Assembly (NCBI GenBank): GCA_037962975.1
Contig: CM075673.1
Coordinates: forward strand, 118,067,001-118,131,000
Direction: 5' to 3'
DNA: 64,000 nt
Source of the DNA: Clitoria ternatea
Lineage: Eukaryota > Streptophyta > Magnoliopsida > Fabales > Fabaceae
Part shown: positions 56,855-64,000 of the stretch, piece by piece
Layout: every line of letters begins with the position of its first letter
Position numbering within the stretch: the first letter of the stretch is position 1
The notes under the pieces: generated by a model
Told to the model about the DNA's origin: nothing
The model's input: the letters and a program-made list of their open reading frames with translations, nothing else
The model's database searches: none
Translations under genes and position numbers: made by a program

Positions 56855-58773
56855 TATTATTTGCAGGTGGTAGCAGTTAAGCAACTCGACCGAAATGGTG
56901 TGCAAGGAAACAAGGAATTTTTGGTAGAGGTTTTGATGTTAAGTCTATTGAACCATGAGAATTTGGTCAAACTCACTGGTTATTGTGCTGATGGAGAGCA
57001 ACGTCTTTTGGTTTATGAGTTCATGCCAGCCGGTTCTTTAGAAAGCCGTCTTCTTGGTACTCACTCACCCTTCTTCAAGTGTTAACAAAGAAAATGTATT
57101 TTTTCTGATGAAAAGTTTATCACAACCGTCACTAATTTTTATGTTATTATTATATTAGTGACAAAAAATTCAGAATCTGTGACTGTAACACGACAATAAC
57201 TAAAGAATTAGTGATGATAAGGGATGGATTTTCATCACAAAAAATAATATTTCTTGTTGTCTCACCCTGCATTATCTTTGCCTCATACGGCCAAAAAACC
57301 ATAATAAAGATTAATGTGCTTACGTGTTTGATTGGTTTTGGAACAGAGAGAAAGCCAGATGAACCTCCATTAGATTGGTATAGCAGAATGAAAATAGCAT
57401 CACATGCAGCCAAAGGACTATGGTACTTGCACGACAAGGCCAATCCTTCAGTTATATACCGGGACATGAAATCCTCCAACGTCTTGCTGGACAACGATTA
57501 CAATGCAAAACTATCTGATTATGGACTTGGCAAACTTGCTGGTAAAGACAAGGCCACCATTGCACCTACAAGAGTTATGGGCACATATGGTTACAGTGCC
57601 CCAGAGTACGTAAGAACAGGTAACCTCACCTTGAAATCAGATGTCTACAGTTTTGGAGTTGTTTTGCTAGAGCTCATCTCTGGACGCCGAGCCGTTGACA
57701 CCACAAGACCGCATGAAGAGCAAAATCTAGTTTCATGGGTAAACTTATCACAACCCCTAGACATTGTTTTTTCATTATTAGACAAATGCAAATAACACCC
57801 TCCTTCCTTCCTTCCTTGCTACAGATTTTTTGTTCACATCATTTACTTGCACTATATGAATTAATTCCACCTAGCAGCAAACAATATGTTAAGAAATTCA
57901 TGTTTTACCATGATTGTAATTGCGGCTGCATCAACCTTATTTGTCTGTGATTGACCATAATATTAATGTTTTCGATGCCATCGTAACTACGATCACGACC
58001 GCAATTTAAAAACACTCGCTAGCATTTATGTTCCCATGCTATGTGTTAATGTTATGCATAGGAAATAAGAGTAATCCAACAACATAGTTTGATTTGATGC
58101 CTAATATCTAATTTTCCTATTATGACTTGAGCAGGCACAACCCATATTCAGGGACCCAAAAAGATATCCAGATATGGCAGATCCAAATCTGAAGAATCAT
58201 TTCCCAGAAAAGGATTTGAACCAAGTTGTTGCAATTGCAGCCATGTGCTTACAAGAGGAAGCAGCAGCACGTCCTTTGATGAGTGATGTTGTAACAGCTT
58301 TGAGTTTCCTTTCCACGTCCCCTCCGGAGCCTGGCACCGAAAAGGATGATGCCACTGAAGCAGAAGGCAGAGACGCCTCAGAGCACGGGGTTGATGATAA
58401 TGAGAACCAAAACCAACATAAGCACAGTCCGCAAGATGTGAAAGCAAATGGCGAGGGCAGCGGGTCTAGTTCAGATTCAGACGACCATAAAGGCATTAGG
58501 AAAAAGAAGAGCAGCAAGAAGAAATCTTCTCTGAAGCAAAAAAGCAGCAAGAAATCTTCTGCGAGAGTGTTAAGCCACAAGAAAAGCAAGGGGTCAAAGG
58601 ATGGAAGTCGTTCATCACAGAGTGACAGTGAAGGTGGTGTTATTTTAGAGCGTAGTGAGAGCAGGCCATCAGAAGGGACTGTGTCCTATGGCCTAATCAG
58701 CAGTGAAAATGTTCAATCAGACAATGAGAGCAGCACAAGGTCAGAGGAAAGGAGTAGCACGGGATCAGGGTAG
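56315..58773 (+). CDS. Receptor-like cytoplasmic kinase, subfamily VII, five exons, 499 aa
   Basis: Exons are 56315-56417, 56572-56747, 56867-57056, 57347-57738 and 58135-58773. All introns are GT-AG and the total is 500 codons in frame. The N terminus MNCFPCF has Cys3 and Cys6 for S-acylation but no Gly2 for myristoylation. The kinase has the glycine loop GEGGFG (76-81 with M75 before it), Lys98 in VAVKQL, YRDMKSSN with Asp196, and LSDYG with Asp214, i.e. DYG in place of the usual DFG. GTYGYSAPEY follows. After about residue 335 comes a long Ser/Lys/Asp-rich tail. The tail, DYG and palmitoylation-type N terminus recall the LIP1/LIP2-like branch of the PBS1-like kinases, which act at the plasma membrane downstream of receptor kinases; that subgroup is an inference. 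Intron 2 has a GT/AT microsatellite (56805-56851). Confidence 0.92.
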
Positions 58774-59153
58774 GGAAGGGAGGGACCAAGATATCAATTT
58801 GGTTGCTAAAACAACACCAACACCAAGAAGTTGACCATTGGTGATGATGAGCATTAAACAGGATTGATGATGCCTTTGTATATTTCTGTCAATATTTGTT
58901 TATGCATCAGTTTGGTCGAACGATACAAGATAACCAACAGTATCTGGGTATGGTATCCCCTAAAAACTTGAAACACCAACATCCATATTTATTGTTTTTG
59001 TTTAAGTAGGCTTCAGCTATATTTATGTATTATATAATAGTAGTTCAAGATCAAGAGTGACGACAACCGGGAATTTCCATAGAGGATTGTTGACCATTGT
59101 TGGAAAAACTGATCCTTATCTGTATTATATAATTGTTATGCCACGGTCAATGT
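58774..59153. other. 3' flank of the kinase gene
   Basis: This holds the probable 3' UTR and a short intergenic stretch. It ends with AATGT (59149-59153), the presumed left target duplication of LTR copy D. The other copy would lie outside the window. Confidence 0.5.
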
Positions 59154-62100
59154 TGTAACACCCTTAATTTTAGGGGTAAATTTTTCGCAAAAATAATAAC
59201 ATTCCTGGATCTATAATTAAAATACTCCCTTATATGAAGATAAGAGAGCTGGCCCCATGGTCAAGAAGAAAAGACAGGGAAGGCAAAGGAATTTAAAACC
59301 ATTCACACGGAAGCACCAACAGCGCCTGAGCGAACCACATTACAGCGTGCACTCGCTCAAGCGAGATCCCAATCCGCTTGAGCGAGACCGACCAACTCGC
59401 TAGGGCGAACCACCATTCGCTTAAGCGAAACCGAATACGAAAGCCTTCCCAAACAACATACTCGCTGAGCGAGGAATCACTCGCTGAAGCGAGAAGTCAC
59501 TCGGCATTCTATCACTCGGAAAACCGAGACATTCATTCACTCGGTAAACGATCAGGTCCAGTCGGAATTCATGCCTAAGTCCTCTCGGAATTTAATATCT
59601 TAGTCCACTCAGCATAATGGGGTTCCGTCACTCGGGAAACAACCCCAACAGTCACCTCACTTGGCAACCCATAACTTAGTCTCTCAATTTTTATCCACAG
59701 AGTCAACATAAAGATCCACTCGGGAAATGAAGGGTATCTCACTCGGATTCCATAAGACCCCTTACTCGGGTTAATACCCAACCAAACACCACTCGGTGTA
59801 TTTCACCACAATTCATTCGGGAATGTACTTCACACTCATCACTCTGCATCCTATTCATAAACCAACTCATTCTCTGAGTGGTATTTCATTCGGTAACTAA
59901 TATCATTGCCGACCAATACTCATTCGGCCTCACACTCGGCATTCATGCCTATTCTCACTCGGAGAATCTAGGGATCTTCCTTCGCTCGGAAGGAGTCTCC
60001 CCAATCATACTTCTCTCGGTTTATTCATCATTTCTCACTCGGAGAACACCTTAACATCCATCATTAGGAAATAGCTTCCTAAACAATTCCACTCGGAATT
60101 ATCCGAACTCCTCAATACTTAGAGGACTTCACCAGGTTAAGTCACTTAAACATATGAAATACTCAACCACCCGGAAAACCATTAAATCAGGTTCCACTCT
60201 TACACACTCAGAATTCATATTACCTTATTCACTCGGAATAGGTTCCCATATTCACTCGGGATACATTCATAATTCATACACTTAGAATATAATCAATCTG
60301 AGTCATTACAACAACACTCCTCTCGGAAGAGGATCACTCGGATTTCCACTCAGATTACTCAAATCATTCCCCACTCGGGGTTCACCATATATTCTTCACT
60401 CAGGATCCATAAAAGCCATTATCGCACAGTAAGAGGCTCACACCTGAGTTACACTCGGATATGGAGTCCTATACATAAGACTCACTCGGAAAAGCAACTA
60501 AGCTACATATATTCCACTCAGAATTTCATCGACTTAGTGATATTCATACATCATCATTTCCTAGTCGGTGAGAAGCATCAAATCAACATAAAACACTCAT
60601 ATCTAAGTATACTCTAATTCCAAGTCCGACCACCAACTCAACAATACACTTCCACCGATTCACAACCGTGTTATCAGCATAACATATATGTATATACACA
60701 AGCATATACTCGGATACTTATTATCTTTATACTTTCCATTCACCAACACATTCAGTCGGTATGCATATAATACCATCACACGAAGTATATATAGCCGTCC
60801 AATACATACAGCCCATGTGAAAACATATATATAGTATAGGCATACACTCGGATTCTATAACTCAGATTTCAATATAAACTTGTATTCATTATACAACGAG
60901 TTATATGAGCTGGCCAAGGCTTTAGTACATCAAATGTACTCGGAATATAACATTATATACACAGCCATTATCATACACACCCAACACTCGGGTTTAAAAC
61001 CACCACATCATCCAAACCGACCTGCATACACTGAAAAATAGTGTAGGGGTGAGCATTACATATTAAATGACAGATATTGGCTCGGATTAATCATAGAATC
61101 CATAATACAATTAAATATAGACATCATCAATCAATCAACATATACTGCCATTCAATATGAGCAATCACAAACATCTTCCGATCGGGATTCACCCATTTCA
61201 CTCGGCTATAAAGCTCAATTCACTCAGTAACAACTATACTGATCCACTCGGATTTCACTCAACTCCGAGCCCTGCTCAAGGAGTGTGCCTGAGCCCAGCT
61301 TCAGGACTTAGCCATATTCACCATATGTGGTCATCTGATTGCCGATCGGTATAGGAGTCCAACGCATTCCAGTGGCGAATCGGATGCATACGATTTCATT
61401 CACTCGGCGTCCCACGCCAATGCACTCGGCATTTCATCAAGCGTCTCATTTCACGCTTAGTGCCCCAGGCACTGCCCGAGTCCAACCCGGGTCTTTCATC
61501 ATATTCAACATTAGGACCCCGTCCTCTTCACTCGGGATTATACCCTCGTGGCACCCCGCAAGGTGTTCATATTCAGTAACTCAATAATACGTATGCATAT
61601 AAACTCAACTCATATTCATTCGATTGCCCACTCGGAAATCTACGTTCAACATCATGTGCACTCGGCAATTCAACAACAATCAGATAACTCGGCTTATACC
61701 ACATCCACTCGGCAATCCTATGCCATGCACTCGGCAATCACTATGCCGTTCACTCGACAATCACTATGCCATTCACTCGGATTATCATCTATTCACAAGC
61801 CTCATAGGTTGTTTCACGGGATACACTCGGACTTAGCATTTTCTAAGCCTCACACCATTGTATATGAAATTTCCACTCGGAAATCAACTCTGTTAATCAT
61901 CCCATGCCAATATTTCACTCGATATTAATTATAACAGCCCCCAGTCATCCATTCATCATAAACATATGCATCAATACGCATTACATCCATCTAAATGTAT
62001 AATTTCACACAGGAATTAGTAGAGGGCCACACCATGCACTCAATATCAATATAACATGCATCTTATGCATCATAACAAATTCATTATCATAAACATCAAC

Positions 62101-63367
62101 ATATACTGCATGGACGAACATCAATCACATCAAAACAAACATAAACATCATACATATCCGGGCCACTAATCACTCGGAAATCAACAAAAACAACACACAT
62201 CAAATGTCACACATCATAGTGAGGGAGTGTCACCCGGAACCCGTCCAGAAATCCATGCATTTGAGATGCAAAGCCCCCCTTACCTGGATGAAGCTTCCAA
62301 GAGTCACATGGGTCACTCGGCCCAGCCACAGCAGCACTCTGCTCGGCATTCCAATCGTGGGAAGAGCCAACATGGCTTCCCTCAAAGCAGATCAGCTACC
62401 AAGCACACCATGCCAAGCCTCCAAGGCACCATAGACCTCACTCGGCCCAGTAGAGGTCCCAAACGCTATCTCCACTCAAGCCTTCAAGCCATCGAGTCAG
62501 TGGAGAAACCTCCCAGCACAACATGAAGCTGTTCCATACTTCCCACAGCACCGTGAGCTAGTCCTCACCATCAGTGAAGGACAACCAAGCTTCCATGCAC
62601 CATCTATGCCTTTCTCTTCACAACAGCAGCACAGCACGGCCTTAACAACAATGAGCCACTCTTCTCAAACGAGGCACCCACACAAACTGCTGCAGGCTCT
62701 CCGAACTGAGCCTCATACAACCCATCACATAGAGGAACAAGAAGAGGAAGAAGAAGCACAACCAGGAGGACAAAAAAGGGATCTTGAACCCAGCCTCCAC
62801 GCACAGCACCATGCTGTTCCTCATCACCACGCAGCCACCCAGTACCACACTGGACTCCACCACCATGCAGCTCCACTCGGTTCTACACCATACGTGAGTG
62901 GAAGAAGAAGAAGATGAAGGAGATGAAGGAGAAGAAGAGTCTCCAGAGAGTTTTTAGAGAGAAGGGAAAGCATTTCTCTCTATCCTACGAAAAGCCACCA
63001 AAGGGAAATGAAGAAAATGAGGAGAAAACGTGGAGCTGAAGCCTTATCACCACGTAACCAGCGTCTGCTCCCATTTCAATCAACATTCCATCTTTATTAA
63101 TGCAATCCCATCTGCATTTAATGCTAGTCCTTTTTAATCATTACCCCCCCTCCAGCATTTAATACACTCCACGTAGACCAAGGAAGAGGGAGAAGGAGAG
63201 AACCGGCCCATTAACCACCAAAGGCATATATCATTATTATTATTATTAAAATTATTATCACTCAATAATTTGCCCAATTGGCAATTAATCCATTAATTAA
63301 CCATTAATCCCATCAATCCATAACCATAATCTGAATTTATAATTAATTAAAAATCTGGGATGTTACA
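59154..63367 (-). mobile_element. Long LTR, copy D (4.2 kb), probably 3' LTR of a Tekay-type element
   Basis: On the minus strand it begins TGTAACATCCCAGATTTTT at 63367 and ends GGGTGTTACA at 59154. Directly before its start, minus strand, is AAAGGTGGGGAGAG, a purine tract following GGACGAAATTCC. This arrangement is typical of the 3' end of plant Tekay/Del chromoviruses. It makes this the 3' LTR of an element whose body lies to the right. It has no believable gene; small ORFs in it (for example 61548-61928 and 62606-62917) arise from low-complexity, stop-poor sequence. Confidence 0.75.
59340..59500. repeat. Cluster of TCGCTnnAGCGA palindromes
   Basis: About six copies of CTCGCTCAAGCGAG-like near-palindromes (such as CGCTTGAGCGAG, TTCGCTTAAGCGAA and CTCGCTGAAGCGAG) in 160 bp at the end of LTR copy D. 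Confidence 0.85.
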
Positions 63368-63620
63368 CTCTCCCCACCTTTAAGGAATTTCGTCCTGAAA
63401 TTCAACATGAACCGGTCACAATAATCACTCAGCATATCACCACTTACCACACATTGAGTACATATCAATGCTTTCCAAGCATTCACTAATTGGCCCACTC
63501 GGAATTCCGAAACATTAGCCTCACCACATTCCTACTCGGAAGTGTCTCAGTTCACTCGGAATATCATAACAATTCCACTCAGTATCACTCTTATCTTTGC
63601 TCGGAGCAGTCCAATAGACT
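59505..63620. repeat. Dispersed ACTCGG motif
   Basis: CACTCGG, ATTCGG or ACTCGGNAT is repeated many dozens of times at irregular spacing, mostly 20-80 bp apart. It runs past the LTR border at 63367 into the internal region (for example 63498, 63534 and 63555). The motif density is far above the other LTRs in the window. Confidence 0.8.
63368..63381 (-). promoter_or_regulatory. Polypurine tract next to LTR copy D
   Basis: Minus-strand AAAGGTGGGGAGAG, immediately 5' of the TGTAACA start of the LTR. Confidence 0.7.
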
Positions 63621-64000
63621 CAAACCATCTCCATAAGCAGCTACAGTCTCGCTTGCTGACCCATGAACTGCTGCATCCAACTTATAGGATGATGTCTCAT
63701 TCCTATAGGGTCACAACAATTGCATAAAGTCAATGCAAAATGCACACTGCCACAATACCTATGGCATGGAGAGTCTCTCAGAACAGCATCCTCACATCCT
63801 ATTTCACTCAATCCGACCAAAATTCACTCAATTATCACCAATCTATATGAAAATAATGGCAATTTCTAAAATTCTATAAGCAACACTTCTGAATTACATT
63901 CATCATTAAGCACCAACAAGGGTATATTACTTAACAACAGCCAGCAATTATCACTCAACATCACTATAAAATGACATACTAACAGCATAGTCCTGACCCA
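63382..64000 (-). mobile_element. Start of internal region of the copy D element
   Basis: This follows the purine tract and is cut by the window end. Minus-strand GGACGAAATTCC near 63385-63396 is the usual sequence after pol in Tekay-type elements. The rest is non-coding here, so pol is presumably further right. Confidence 0.5.

Noticed and set aside
58148..58589. Minus-strand ORFs opposite the last kinase exon
   Set aside because: Shadows of the Ser/Lys-rich tail; Leu/Phe-rich translations without a domain.
60000..63000. ORFs in LTR copy D such as 61548-61928 and 62606-62917
   Set aside because: Their composition follows the ACTCGG and purine repeats; no domain, no splice support, inside an LTR.

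Overview
This is nuclear DNA from a flowering plant. Two intron-containing plant genes, a plant CACTA transposon, and plant-type Ty3/gypsy retroelements (Tat clade with a second RNase H, and elements with very long LTRs) show this. A papilionoid legume is my best guess from the style of the LTRs, but that is inference. Almost the whole window is transposable elements; the two host genes lie in the right third.

Layout. 1-3683: one long LTR cut by the window edge (copy A). 3684-8201: AT-rich intergenic DNA with unrecognised exon-like scraps and one possible non-autonomous DNA element. 8202-39172: a CACTA (En/Spm) transposon with CACTA termini, an ATA target duplication and hairpin-rich subterminal repeats. 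It encodes a decayed TNP2 transposase and a second gene ending in a Ulp1/C48 protease domain. That second gene is split by an LTR (copy B, about 14095-36606). Copy B is itself hit twice: by a Tat solo LTR (16662-17667, TSD GGTTT) and by a 5.2-kb solo LTR (copy C, 17865-35758, TSD GAGGG). Copy C in turn carries a complete, very young Tat retrotransposon (19869-32511, TSD ATATC, LTRs 893/895 identical). Counting host DNA this is five levels of nesting.

The full-length Tat element has an unbroken 1815-aa Gag-Pol ORF, two families of tandem repeats, and an oppositely oriented gene between pol and the 3' LTR. That antisense gene has its own TATA box, a frame-preserving 85-bp intron, a stop codon and an AATAAA signal, so it looks like a self-contained Pol II gene. 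39634-46089 is a gag-only relative (TSD CAACT). It has the same primer-binding site, purine tract and 48-bp tandem repeats, and it keeps only the last part of the antisense gene. 50563-55665 is a third, decayed Tat-type element with short LTRs; a deletion has fused its second RNase H to the remnant of its antisense gene.

Host genes: an F-box protein PP2-B gene (46361-47578, minus strand, 3 exons, 316 aa) and a receptor-like cytoplasmic kinase of subfamily VII (56315-58773, plus strand, 5 exons, 499 aa). The right end (59154-64000) is a 4.2-kb LTR on the minus strand plus the start of its element's internal region, dense in an ACTCGG motif.

Together the Tat elements suggest one family interaction: an apparently intact autonomous copy that could supply Pol, and a gag-only copy with matching cis signals that could use it. 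All splice sites given were read from the sequence and checked for frame; none is supported by transcript data here.
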